This document shows, piece by piece, positions 25,889-33,753 of a stretch of DNA of 64,000 nt (the first letter of the stretch is position 1; the number at the start of each line of letters is the position of its first letter). Both the position numbers and the translations under genes were made by a program. Source of the stretch: Microlunatus antarcticus (lineage in GTDB: Bacteria > Actinomycetota > Actinomycetes > Propionibacteriales > Propionibacteriaceae); NCBI RefSeq assembly GCF_014193425.1, contig NZ_JACHZG010000001.1, positions 2,604,001 through 2,668,000 of the forward strand. Direction: 5' to 3'. A model generated the notes under the pieces. It was not told the DNA's origin. It made no database searches and saw nothing but the letters and a program-made list of their open reading frames with translations.

Positions 25889-25930
25889 CTGAGCCCGACC
25901 TGAGCGGATCATCGCTCAGGTTCGGCTCAG
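25889..25930. promoter_or_regulatory. Inverted pair of CTGAGC direct repeats (OmpR-type operator candidate)
   Basis: Between the divergent GT4 and response-regulator genes: CTGAGC at 25889 and 25900 (11-bp period) on one strand, then GCTCAG at 25914 and 25925 (again 11 bp). The two 17-base arms match at 15 positions around an 8-base spacer. Direct repeats of one helical turn are what OmpR/PhoB regulators bind, so this is probably an autoregulated operator. Confidence 0.65.
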
Positions 25931-25977
25931 CCGGGCGGCCCCACGATGCGAGGGTCACCGTAGGAGAGGAGTGCCAC

Positions 25978-26652
25978 GTGAAGATCCTGCTGGTCGAGGA
26001 CGAGGTACGCCTCGCGGACGTGGTCAAGGAGGGCCTGGTCGCCGAGGGGTTCTCCGTCGACATCGTCTCCGACGGCGTCACCGGGCTCTGGGCGGCGACG
26101 TCCAACCCCTACGACGCCATCGTGCTCGACATCATGCTCCCGGGCCTGAACGGCTACGACGTGCTCAAGCAGCTCCGGCGCCGCAAGATCTGGACGCCCG
26201 TGCTGATGCTGACGGCCAAGGACGGCGAGTACGACCAGACCGACGCCTTCGACCTCGGCGCCGACGACTACCTGACGAAGCCCTTCAGCTTCCTGATCCT
26301 GATGGCCCGGCTCCGGGCGCTGGTCCGGCGCGGCGCCCCCGAGCGACCCGTGCTCATCACCGTCGGCAGCCTCGTCCTCGACCCGGCGCGACGCGCGGTC
26401 ACCCGCCGGGGGACGTCGGTCAGCCTGACCGCCCGCGAGTACGGCCTGCTGCTCTACCTGATGCGCAACGCCGGTGATGTGATGAGCAAGGCCCAGATCC
26501 TCGACAACGTGTGGGACTCCGCCTACGACGGCAGCGACAACATCGTCGAGGTCTACGTCGGCTACCTCCGCAAGAAGCTCGACGCACCCTTCGGCCTGAC
26601 GACCCTGCACACCATCCGCGGGCTCGGCTACCGGTTGGACGCCGACGTCTGA
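25978..26652 (+). CDS. OmpR/PhoB-type response regulator
   Basis: 224 residues. The receiver domain has the acidic pair at residues 7-8, phosphoacceptor Asp51 (in IVLDIMLPG) and Lys101 (in LTKPFS). The C-terminal winged helix (about 125-224) includes LTAREYGLLLYLM and IRGLGYRLD. GTG 25978 is preceded by GGAGAGGAG. It is encoded back to back with the GT4/sensor-kinase run and is its evident cognate regulator. The intervening repeat suggests it controls both directions. Confidence 0.93.
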   Translation: MKILLVEDEVRLADVVKEGLVAEGFSVDIVSDGVTGLWAATSNPYDAIVLDIMLPGLNGYDVLKQLRRRKIWTPVLMLTAKDGEYDQTDAFDLGADDYLTKPFSFLILMARLRALVRRGAPERPVLITVGSLVLDPARRAVTRRGTSVSLTAREYGLLLYLMRNAGDVMSKAQILDNVWDSAYDGSDNIVEVYVGYLRKKLDAPFGLTTLHTIRGLGYRLDADV

Positions 26653-26680
26653 GCCCGCTGAGGCGGACGGGACGCTGACC

Positions 26681-26777
26681 TCTTCGAGGCCCTTCGACAG
26701 GCTCAGGGAGCGTTCCACCCGCCTTCCCGTTCGACAGGCTCAGGGAGCGTCCCACCCCCTGAGCCCGTCGAGCCTCA
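26681..26777. repeat. REP-like palindromic repeats (cluster A)
   Basis: A 32-base unit at 26681-26712 containing CCTTCGACAGGCTCAGGGAG, a second copy at 26730-26749, and an inverted partial copy (CCTGAGCCCGTCGAG) from 26757 that runs into the stop of DUF347 copy 2. The 32-base unit recurs at 54518-54549 in reverse with one mismatch. It fills the gap between two convergent genes, where it may also act as a terminator or mRNA stabiliser. Confidence 0.75.
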
Positions 26778-28013
26778 GACCCCGTCGAACGTCTTGAGGG
26801 TCTGGGCCAGCGTGTCCAGGTTCGACGCGCAGTCGGCCTGCGTCGGGCTGCTGGCGCGCAGGGACGTGAGGACCTCGTCGATCTCGCCGTCGAGCAGGCG
26901 CCAGTCCTTCGGGTCGCGCGGCTTGAGGCCGGCCTCCGCGCTGTCCCAGGCCAGCTCGAGGTCCTTGACGTTCGTCTTGGCGCCGACCAGGTCGTTCTGG
27001 GCGACGTGGCCCTGCACCGACGTGACGATCGCCGAGAAGCTGCTCAGGTCGCCCAGCGCCGTGGTCGGGTGGACGGCGGGCCCGGCCGAGGTCGACGCCC
27101 CCGGAACGGTCCCGGCGGCGGCCGACGTCGTCGGCGTGCGGGAACCGGCCAGGACGAGCCCGAGCACGACCACCGCCACGGCCCCGCCGACGGCCCAGCC
27201 GAGATCGCGCCGACGACCGCCGAGGGGACCGCTCCCCTTCTCCGCGACGCCGTGCCGGTTGACCAGCAGCTGCTCGCGAGCGACGAGCGCGACGATCACG
27301 ACGAGGAACAGGACGCTCGTCAGGCTGGCGCCGAGGCCGAGCCCGCCGAGCGACCGGTCCTGGGTCAGCAGGTCGCCCAGCGAGGCGCCGAGCGGGCGGG
27401 TCAGCACGTACGCGACCCAGAACGTGAGGACCGCGCTCGCCCCGAGCCGGCGGGCCAGGTAGGTCGCCACGATCAGACCGCCGAAGATCAGCACGCCGTT
27501 GCGGAAGCCGAGGCTGAGCGCCTCGGTCGCCAGGTCGCCCGCCGCCGTGCCCAGCGCGAATGTCACGAGGATGGCGGCCCAGTAGAAGACCTCGCGGCGG
27601 CGGGTGTCCACCGAGGTGATGGCGAGGGTGCCCTCCTGGCGGTACCAGGCGGTGAACACCACGGCCAGGAGGACAGCGAAGACAGCGGTGCTGACGTACA
27701 GGCTGACCCCGAGCGTGTCGGTGAAGAAGTCCGTGATCTGCGTGCCGACGATGCTGACGAGGACGACGCAGAGCCAGTAGATCCACGGGGTGTAGGCGCG
27801 CTTGCGGAGCTGGATCGTCAGGGCGACGGCGAGGACGGCGATCATGGCGACGTCGGTGATCGCGGGGCCGAGGCCCACGTCGACGGCGAGGAAGTCGGCG
27901 AACGTCTCGCCGACCGTGGTCGAGAGGACCTTGATCACCCAGAACGTCGCGGTGATCACCGGGACCTTGGTCAGCCAGGTGCTGCTGCGGGGTGGGCTGG
28001 TCGTCGTCGTCAT
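26775..28013 (-). CDS. DUF347/COG4705 membrane protein, copy 2, with extra C-terminal domain
   Basis: 412 residues. The N-terminal 255 residues repeat the plan of copy 1 (FWVIKVLSTTVGETFADFL; ILVTFALGTAAGDL; FWVAYVLTRPLGASLGDLL). Copy 2 then adds another membrane helix (WAVGGAVAVVVLGLVLAG), a Ser/Thr/Ala-rich linker and a helical C-terminal domain of about 90 residues (LSSFSAIVTSVQGHVAQN; DLELAWDSAEAGLKPRDP), probably outside the membrane. ATG 28013 is preferred over ATG 28022 since AGGAG sits 8 bases upstream. A CTGA-type direct repeat lies just upstream at 28087. Confidence 0.84.
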   Translation of the reverse strand: MTTTTSPPRSSTWLTKVPVITATFWVIKVLSTTVGETFADFLAVDVGLGPAITDVAMIAVLAVALTIQLRKRAYTPWIYWLCVVLVSIVGTQITDFFTDTLGVSLYVSTAVFAVLLAVVFTAWYRQEGTLAITSVDTRRREVFYWAAILVTFALGTAAGDLATEALSLGFRNGVLIFGGLIVATYLARRLGASAVLTFWVAYVLTRPLGASLGDLLTQDRSLGGLGLGASLTSVLFLVVIVALVAREQLLVNRHGVAEKGSGPLGGRRRDLGWAVGGAVAVVVLGLVLAGSRTPTTSAAAGTVPGASTSAGPAVHPTTALGDLSSFSAIVTSVQGHVAQNDLVGAKTNVKDLELAWDSAEAGLKPRDPKDWRLLDGEIDEVLTSLRASSPTQADCASNLDTLAQTLKTFDGV

Positions 28014-28086
28014 CAAGATCATCTCCTGGATCGGCGGTCGGGCTCGTCCGAGCTCCGTCTGTTCCGCAGACCCTCGCCCGATACCG

Positions 28087-28103
28087 CTGAGAGGCCACTG
28101 AAC
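28087..28103. promoter_or_regulatory. CTGAGA/CTGAAC direct repeat (degenerate response-regulator site)
   Basis: Two CTGA-type hexamers 11 bases apart in the region between DUF347 copy 2 (minus) and the LacI gene (plus). It resembles the left half of the sites at 25889 and 33667 but is degenerate. Confidence 0.35.
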
Positions 28104-28126
28104 GAGCGCCGCCCCCGCCAGGTCCC

Positions 28127-28132
28127 TAGGCT
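28127..28132 (+). promoter_or_regulatory. -10 box of probable leaderless LacI transcript
   Basis: TAGGCT lies 7 bases before the GTG at 28140; no ribosome binding site is present. No clear -35 element is visible. Confidence 0.4.
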
Positions 28133-28139
28133 GCGGTGC

Positions 28140-29162
28140 GTGGGCCCCGGCGAGCAGACGAGCGGTCCGGCCCGGCTCGTCGACGTGGCGCGGGAGGCCG
28201 GCGTGTCGCTCCCGTCCGTCACCCGCGTGCTGCACGGCAGCGCCCCGGTCAGCGACGCGATGCGCGACCGGGTCCTCGCCGCCGTGGCCACGCTCAACTA
28301 CCACCCCAACCAGGCGGCCCGGGCCCTCAAGATCGGCTCGAGCTCGGTGATCAGCGTCGTCCTCAGCGAGACGACGCGGCACGGCTACGCCGCCACCCTG
28401 CAGGGGGTCGAGGAGGCCGCGCGGACGGCGGGCTACAGCGTCCTCATCGTCATCGTCGAGGACGAGTCCCCCGGGGCCGCGCGCCGGGCCGTCGACCTGA
28501 GCGTCGCGCACAGCGCCGCGGGCGTCGTCGTGCTCGAGTTCGACCGGGCGGGCGAGAACGTGCTCGGCCTGGTGCCGCGCGACCTGGCGACGGTCTCCGT
28601 CGGCAGCGCGGACCCCCGGCCCCGGGACGCGCCGCACGCGTACATCGACGACCACCTCGGCGCCCGCGACGCGGTGCACCACCTCCTCGACCTCGGGCAC
28701 GAGACGGTGCACATGGTCGCCATCCCCGGCCGGGGGCAGCCGAGCGCCCGGGTCGCCGGCTGGGCGGAGGCCCTCGCGGGACGGGGCGCCCCGCGCGGCC
28801 TCCTGCTGCAGGCGGCCTGGGGACCCGAGAGCGGGTACGCGGCCGCGCAGCGGCTCCTCGACGACGAGGCGACGGTCACCGCCGTCCTGTGCGGCAACGA
28901 CGAGCTCGCGTTCGGCGTGATCCGCGGGCTGCAGGACGCCGGGCGCGAGGTCCCCGGGCAGGTGAGCGTGGTGGGCTTCGACGACATCCCGCTGGCCCGG
29001 TTCTGGGCGCCCGCCCTGACCACGGTGCGTCAGGACTTCGTCGCGCTCGGGCACCGGTCCTTCGCCCTGCTCCACGCCCGTCTGGAGGACCGGCCCGTCG
29101 CGTCCACGGCTCGTGCCGAGGCGCCCCTGGTGGTCCGGCAGAGCAGCGGCCCCCCGCCCTGA
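28140..29162 (+). CDS. LacI family transcriptional regulator (sugar operon)
   Basis: 340 residues. The N-terminal helix-turn-helix is classic (RLVDVAREAGVSLPSVTRVL, then a hinge LNYHPNQAARALK), followed by a periplasmic-binding-like sugar domain ending VSVVGFDDIPLARFWAPALT. It precedes a sugar-binding lipoprotein and an alpha-galactosidase on the same strand, and a perfect CG-centred palindrome lies in between, so it probably represses those genes until an alpha-galactoside is present. Confidence 0.9.
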   Translation: MGPGEQTSGPARLVDVAREAGVSLPSVTRVLHGSAPVSDAMRDRVLAAVATLNYHPNQAARALKIGSSSVISVVLSETTRHGYAATLQGVEEAARTAGYSVLIVIVEDESPGAARRAVDLSVAHSAAGVVVLEFDRAGENVLGLVPRDLATVSVGSADPRPRDAPHAYIDDHLGARDAVHHLLDLGHETVHMVAIPGRGQPSARVAGWAEALAGRGAPRGLLLQAAWGPESGYAAAQRLLDDEATVTAVLCGNDELAFGVIRGLQDAGREVPGQVSVVGFDDIPLARFWAPALTTVRQDFVALGHRSFALLHARLEDRPVASTARAEAPLVVRQSSGPPP

Positions 29163-29214
29163 GCCGCACCGGACGGCCGCGGCCCGTCCCGACGAGCTGA
29201 TCCGCACCCACTCC

Positions 29215-29243
29215 TTGCCAGGACCCGCGCCAGCGGATAGCGT
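29215..29243 (+). promoter_or_regulatory. Promoter of the sugar-binding protein gene
   Basis: TTGCCA (29215-29220) and TAGCGT (29238-29243) spaced by 17 bases. The LacI-type operator at 29260 falls just downstream of the expected start site. Confidence 0.4.
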
Positions 29244-29259
29244 CTCGGCCACCACCAGA

Positions 29260-29275
29260 TGATGAACGTTCATCA
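29260..29275. promoter_or_regulatory. LacI-type operator
   Basis: Perfect 16-base palindrome TGATGAACGTTCATCA with the central CG step typical of LacI/GalR operators, located between the LacI gene and the sugar-binding lipoprotein gene. Confidence 0.7.
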
Positions 29276-29445
29276 CATACGTTCCTCAGGGATGCTCATC
29301 ACCTCGGCGGCACCCGGTCCAGCGTCGGACGGAGGGGGGCTGTGACGGCCTCGACACCACCTCGAGCCGCGCCGGCGCAGACCGGTCCGGACGTCACCCG
29401 CCGCGGCACCCGCCGCGGTCGTCTCCCCTGGAAGGAGTGCCGACG

Positions 29446-30843
29446 ATGGCACGACGCACGACCTGGAAGGCCGCCCTCGTGGGCGCCGCCGTCCTCAGCC
29501 TCGCCCTCACCGCGTGCGGTGGCGGCAGCGGCGGCTCGGACGGCGGGAGCGACACCGGAGCCGACGGCGGCGCCCTCGACACCACCACCGCGACCGGGGA
29601 GATCAGCTACTGGCTGTGGGAGAACGCGCAGCAGCCGGCGTACCAGTCCTGCGCCGACCTGTTCCAGCAGCAGAACCCGGGCACCAAGATCAACATCAGC
29701 CAGTACGCGTGGGACGACTACTGGAACAAGCTGACGACGAGCTTCGTGGCCAACAGCGCACCGGACGTGTTCACCGACCACCTGTCGAAGTACGGCGAGT
29801 TCGTCAGCCAGGACCAGCTCGTCCCGCTCGACGCCACGCTGGCCAAGGACGGCTTCGACGTCAACCAGTACCAGCCCGGGCTGGCCGACCTGTGGGTCGG
29901 CCAGGACGGCAAGCGCTACGGCCTGCCGAAGGACTTCGACACCGTCTCGCTGTTCTACAACTCCAAGTTCACGGAGGCCGCGGGGGTGACCGCGGACCAG
30001 CTGAGGACGATGGTCTGGAACCCGACCGACGGCGGCACGTACGAGAAGGTGATCGCCCACCTGACGGTCGACGAGAACGGGAAGCGCGGCGACGAGGCGG
30101 GCTTCGACAAGTCCCGCGTGAAGGTCTACGGGCTCGGGCTCGACGGCGGCTCCGGCGCCGGGGTCGGGCAGACGCAGTGGAGCATGTACACCGGCTCGAA
30201 CGGCTGGCAGTTCACCGACAAGAACCCCTGGGGCACGCACTACAACTACGACCAGCCGCAGTTCCAGGACACGATCGCCTGGGTCGCCCGCCTGATCGAC
30301 AAGGGCTACATGCCGAGCGTCGCCGCCGTCACCGGCCAGAGCGCCCCCGACATCTTCGCCGCGGGCAAGTACGCGATGGTGGCCGACGGCTCCTGGACGC
30401 TGAAGGGCTTCTACGCCTCCGAGAGCGTCGAGGTCGCGACCGCGCCGACCCCGGTCGGGCCGAGCGGCAGGAACGCGAGCATGTACAACGGCCTGGCCGA
30501 CTCGATCTGGGTCGGCTCGAAGAACAAGCCGCTCGCGGCGAAGTGGGTCGAGTTCCTCGGCTCCCCCGCCTGCCAGGACATCGTCGGCGCCGACGCCGTC
30601 GTGTTCCCGGCCATCCCGTCGGGCACCGACAAGGCCGAGGCCGCCTGGAAGGCGAAGGGGATCGACATCACGTCCTTCACCAGCCACCTCGACAACCAGA
30701 CGACGTTCCTGTTCCCCATCACCGACCACGCCTCCGAGATCACCAACGTCATGCAGGCGGCGATGGACGACGTCCTGTCGGGCAAGAAGCCGGCGTCCTC
30801 GCTCACCGAGGCGAACACGCAGGTCAACCAGCTCTTCCAGTAG
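29446..30843 (+). CDS. Sugar ABC transporter substrate-binding lipoprotein
   Basis: 465-residue extracellular solute-binding protein. The signal peptide ends in a lipobox (LSLALTAC) and is followed by a Gly/Ser-rich spacer. The mature part follows the family 1 (maltose-type) plan: GEISYWLWENAQQPAYQSC at the start, APDVFTDHLSKYGEF, YGLPKDFDTVSLFYNSKF, and the C-terminal lobe with WVEFLGSPACQ. ATG 29446 has AAGGAG 8 bases upstream. The usual two permease genes are missing: alpha-galactosidase follows after 32 bases. It must borrow permeases from elsewhere, or the locus has lost them. Confidence 0.9.
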   Translation: MARRTTWKAALVGAAVLSLALTACGGGSGGSDGGSDTGADGGALDTTTATGEISYWLWENAQQPAYQSCADLFQQQNPGTKINISQYAWDDYWNKLTTSFVANSAPDVFTDHLSKYGEFVSQDQLVPLDATLAKDGFDVNQYQPGLADLWVGQDGKRYGLPKDFDTVSLFYNSKFTEAAGVTADQLRTMVWNPTDGGTYEKVIAHLTVDENGKRGDEAGFDKSRVKVYGLGLDGGSGAGVGQTQWSMYTGSNGWQFTDKNPWGTHYNYDQPQFQDTIAWVARLIDKGYMPSVAAVTGQSAPDIFAAGKYAMVADGSWTLKGFYASESVEVATAPTPVGPSGRNASMYNGLADSIWVGSKNKPLAAKWVEFLGSPACQDIVGADAVVFPAIPSGTDKAEAAWKAKGIDITSFTSHLDNQTTFLFPITDHASEITNVMQAAMDDVLSGKKPASSLTEANTQVNQLFQ

Positions 30844-30875
30844 CCCCTCCCACCCCTCGAGGACATCCGAACCGC

Positions 30876-33008
30876 ATGGACACCGCACCACTCGCCACGA
30901 CCGGCACGACGCTCACCTGGAACCCGGGTGCGCTGCGCCTCGACCTGGAGACCTCGCCCGACCACCCCGTCGCCGTCGTCGGGATCCAGCCGGAGGCCGG
31001 CACGACGACCAGCGGGGCCAGCCAGCCGCTCGTCGAGCTGATGATCACCGGGGACGGCCGCGCCCGGAACACGACCCGCTTCACCAGCACCGGGGTCGGG
31101 TCGCGGCTGCGGCACACCGGTCACGAGGCGACCTCCGTCGACGGCGAGGAACGCCTCGACGTCACGCAGCGCGACCCCTCCACCGGGCTCGAGGTGACGA
31201 CGACCTTCGTCGCCTCGGCCACGGTGGCGGCCGCCCGCGTGACCACCACCGTGCGCAACGGCGGCGACCGGGCCGTCGTGCTCGAGGCCGTCTCCTCGCT
31301 CGCCCTGGGGGCCCTCGTCCACCCCGGCGAGTCGACGCGCGACCTCCTGCTCGTGTCCGGAACCGGCGAGCAGCTCGCCGAGAACCGTTGGACGAGCCGT
31401 CCGCTGTGGAGCCAGGCCACGCTGGCCGACGTCAACACCACCGCGTACGGGCAGCCCGCGCGTGGGTCGGTCGAGGCGATCGGCCGTTCGACGTGGTCCA
31501 CGGCGCGCGCCCTGCCCACCGGGGCGCTGGTCAACGGGGTCACGGGCCGGGCCCTGGCCTGGCAGATCGAGCACAACGGAGGCTGGCGCTGGGAGGTCGA
31601 CAACGTCGTCGAGGGCGAGAACTCGGTCGGCCTCGTCCTGCTCGGCCCGGAGGACCTCGACCACCACTGGTCCGTCGAGCTCGAGCCGGCGCAGTCGTTC
31701 ACCACCGTGCCCGTGTCGGTGGCCGTCGCCTCGACCGGCTTCGAGGGTGCGGTGGCCGCGCTCACGGCGCACCGTCGCTGGCTGCGGCGCGAGCGGACGG
31801 CGGACCGGACGTCGCTGCTGATCTTCAACGACTACATGAACACCATCAACGGCGACCCGACCACCGAGCGCCTCCTGCCGCTGATCACCGCGGCCGCCGC
31901 GGCCGGCGCCGAGTGCTTCTGCATCGACGCCGGCTGGTACGACGACACCGAGCGCGGCGACTGGTGGCCGACCGTCGGCGAGTGGCTGCCGTCGCTGCGG
32001 CGCTTCCCCGACGGCGGCCTGACCGCGGTGCTCGACGCCATCCGTGCCACCGGGATGAGGGCGGGCCTCTGGCTCGAGCCCGAGGTCGTGGGGATCCAGA
32101 GCCCGGCCGCGCAGGCGCTGCCGGACGAGGCGTTCCTGCTGCGCCACGGGCGTCGGGTGGCCGAGCACGAGCGGTACTTCCTCGACCTGCGGCACCCGGC
32201 CGCGCGGGCCCACCTCGACGCGACGTTCGACCGGTTGATCGAGGACCTCGGCGTCGGGTTCTTCAAGCTCGACTACAACGTCACCCCGGGCGCCGGCACC
32301 GACCACGACACCTTCTCGGTGGGCGCCGGGCTGCTGGACCACAACCGCGCGCACCTGGCCTGGTTCGCCGCGCTCCGGCGCCGCCACCCGGCGGTGGTCT
32401 TCGAGAACTGCAGCTCCGGCGCCATGCGTGCCGACTTCGCGATGCTCGAGCAGTTCGATCTGCAGTCCACCTCCGACCAGGAGGACTACCGCCTCTACCC
32501 GTGGGTCGCGGCCGGCGCGCCGGTCCAGATGCTGCCCGAGCAGGCCGGCAACTGGGCCTACCCGCAGGCGTGGATGGACTCCGAGCAGACCGCGTTCACG
32601 ATGGTGACCGGTCTGAGCGGGCGGCTGTACCTCTCCGGCTTCCTGCACGAGCTGTCCGACGAGCAGCGGGCGCTCGCCCACGACGCCGTCCGGGTGTCGA
32701 AGGACCTGCGCGACCACGTCGCCGCGGCCACGCCGCGCTGGCCGCTCGGCCTCCCGCAGTGGTACGAGGACGCCTGCGCCCTCGCCCTCACGGGCGGCGA
32801 CCGCACGCTGCTCTACGTGTGGCACCGGGGCGGGGCGGACGCCGAGCTGGCGCTCGACCTCCCGGCCGGCACCCGCGCCGAGCAGCTCCACGAGGTCTAC
32901 CCGAGGACGCTTGCGCCGTGGCGCGTCGCCGACACCGACCGGGGCGTCGTCCTCTCCCCCGGCGTGGAAGGTGCGTCGGCCCGGGTCTACGAGGTGGTCG
33001 GCCGCTGA
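30876..33008 (+). CDS. Alpha-galactosidase, glycoside hydrolase family 36
   Basis: 710-residue GH36 enzyme that removes terminal alpha-galactose from melibiose, raffinose or similar sugars. After a beta-rich N-terminal domain, the catalytic barrel shows CIDAGWYDD, GLWLEPEVV, the nucleophile Asp466 in FFKLDYN, NCSSGAMRADF and the acid/base Asp534 in STSDQEDY. No signal peptide is visible, so it is probably cytoplasmic, acting after uptake. It follows the binding-lipoprotein gene by 32 bases. Its 3' end overlaps the convergent DedA gene by 22 bases. Confidence 0.93.
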   Translation: MDTAPLATTGTTLTWNPGALRLDLETSPDHPVAVVGIQPEAGTTTSGASQPLVELMITGDGRARNTTRFTSTGVGSRLRHTGHEATSVDGEERLDVTQRDPSTGLEVTTTFVASATVAAARVTTTVRNGGDRAVVLEAVSSLALGALVHPGESTRDLLLVSGTGEQLAENRWTSRPLWSQATLADVNTTAYGQPARGSVEAIGRSTWSTARALPTGALVNGVTGRALAWQIEHNGGWRWEVDNVVEGENSVGLVLLGPEDLDHHWSVELEPAQSFTTVPVSVAVASTGFEGAVAALTAHRRWLRRERTADRTSLLIFNDYMNTINGDPTTERLLPLITAAAAAGAECFCIDAGWYDDTERGDWWPTVGEWLPSLRRFPDGGLTAVLDAIRATGMRAGLWLEPEVVGIQSPAAQALPDEAFLLRHGRRVAEHERYFLDLRHPAARAHLDATFDRLIEDLGVGFFKLDYNVTPGAGTDHDTFSVGAGLLDHNRAHLAWFAALRRRHPAVVFENCSSGAMRADFAMLEQFDLQSTSDQEDYRLYPWVAAGAPVQMLPEQAGNWAYPQAWMDSEQTAFTMVTGLSGRLYLSGFLHELSDEQRALAHDAVRVSKDLRDHVAAATPRWPLGLPQWYEDACALALTGGDRTLLYVWHRGGADAELALDLPAGTRAEQLHEVYPRTLAPWRVADTDRGVVLSPGVEGASARVYEVVGR

Positions 33009-33619
33009 GACCGCACCCGGCGGCGGGTGGCCCGCACGCCGAGGAGGACCAGGCCGAGCAGCAGGGCGACCCCCAGCCCGATCTGCCCGGCCTGGTTGAT
33101 CGAGGCCAGCACCTGCTGGTAGGCCGCTCCGGCCGCGTAGCCGAGGGCCGACACCGCGGCGGCCCAGGTGACGCCGCCGAGCAGGTTGAAGACGGTGAAC
33201 GTCCGTGCGGACATGCCGCCCGCCCCGGCGAGCCCCGGCATCAGCGCCCGGAGCACGGCGGTCCAGCGACCGGCGAGCACGGCGACGCCTCCGCGTCGGC
33301 CCACGAACGCGACCGCCCGGTCCACCCGTCCGTCGCGCTGCAGCCGTCGGGGCAGTCGCGCGAGCAGCCGGGGCCCGAGCCGTCGGCCCACCCGGTAGCC
33401 GATCTGGTCGCCCACGACCGCGCCGGTTCCCGCCGCGGTCACGACGGCCCAGAGCGGCAGGTGACCGGCGTGCGCGGTGAGGCCGGCGACGAACACCGCC
33501 GTCTCGCCCGGCACGACGAGCCCGACCAGCGCCGACGCCTCGACCGCGGGGAGCACGAGCGCCGCCACCAGCACGAGGGCGGGCGGGAGCGCGAGCAGCA
33601 GGTTCACGAGCTGCGGCAC
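32987..33619 (-). CDS. DedA family membrane protein
   Basis: 210 residues with five or six hydrophobic segments. DedA signatures: EASALVGLVVPGETAVFVAG near the N-terminus, GAVVGDQIGYRVGRRLG, and the conserved arginine motif FVGRRGGVAVLAGRW with RALMPGLAGAGGM. DedA proteins (including UptA/PopT relatives) translocate undecaprenyl phosphate or phospholipids across the membrane. It diverges from the GT39-like gene, and a CTGAGC repeat site lies in the shared upstream region. Confidence 0.9.
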   Translation of the reverse strand: MPQLVNLLLALPPALVLVAALVLPAVEASALVGLVVPGETAVFVAGLTAHAGHLPLWAVVTAAGTGAVVGDQIGYRVGRRLGPRLLARLPRRLQRDGRVDRAVAFVGRRGGVAVLAGRWTAVLRALMPGLAGAGGMSARTFTVFNLLGGVTWAAAVSALGYAAGAAYQQVLASINQAGQIGLGVALLLGLVLLGVRATRRRVRSQRPTTS

Positions 33620-33666
33620 GAGGTCACCTCTTCCGTGTTGGTACCGCTGACGTTAGGGAGGGGGCG

Positions 33667-33711
33667 CTGAACGGACGCTGAGCCGCACGGACGCGCTCAG
33701 GCCCGGCTCAG
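33667..33711. promoter_or_regulatory. Second inverted pair of CTGA(A/G)C direct repeats
   Basis: CTGAAC at 33667 and CTGAGC at 33678 (11-bp period), then GCTCAG at 33695 and 33706 (11-bp period) on the other strand, between dedA (minus) and the GT39-like gene (plus). Same architecture as 25889-25930 with an 11-base instead of 8-base centre. Confidence 0.6.
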
Positions 33712-33753
33712 CGGAGGCGACCGACGATGAGGCCTCGCCCCAGAGGAGGTCCC

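Noticed and set aside
23205-26105. A 966-codon open frame on the minus strand upstream of and through the sensor kinase
   Set aside because: The first 498 codons are antisense or out of frame with the GT4 gene and lack any domain; high GC keeps such frames open. The kinase starts at 24611.
26649-26663. Further CTGAGC-type regulator site at the response-regulator stop codon
   Set aside because: CTGAGC and CTGAGG are 9 rather than 11 bases apart and the site is at a gene end next to REP-like copies, so it is more likely part of those repeats.
29260-29275. SOS box
   Set aside because: GAACGTTC has no 4-base spacer between the half sites; it fits a CG-centred LacI operator instead.
30411-32891. 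An 826-codon minus-strand frame opposite the binding protein and alpha-galactosidase
   Set aside because: Both genes on the plus strand are unmistakable; this frame has no family features.
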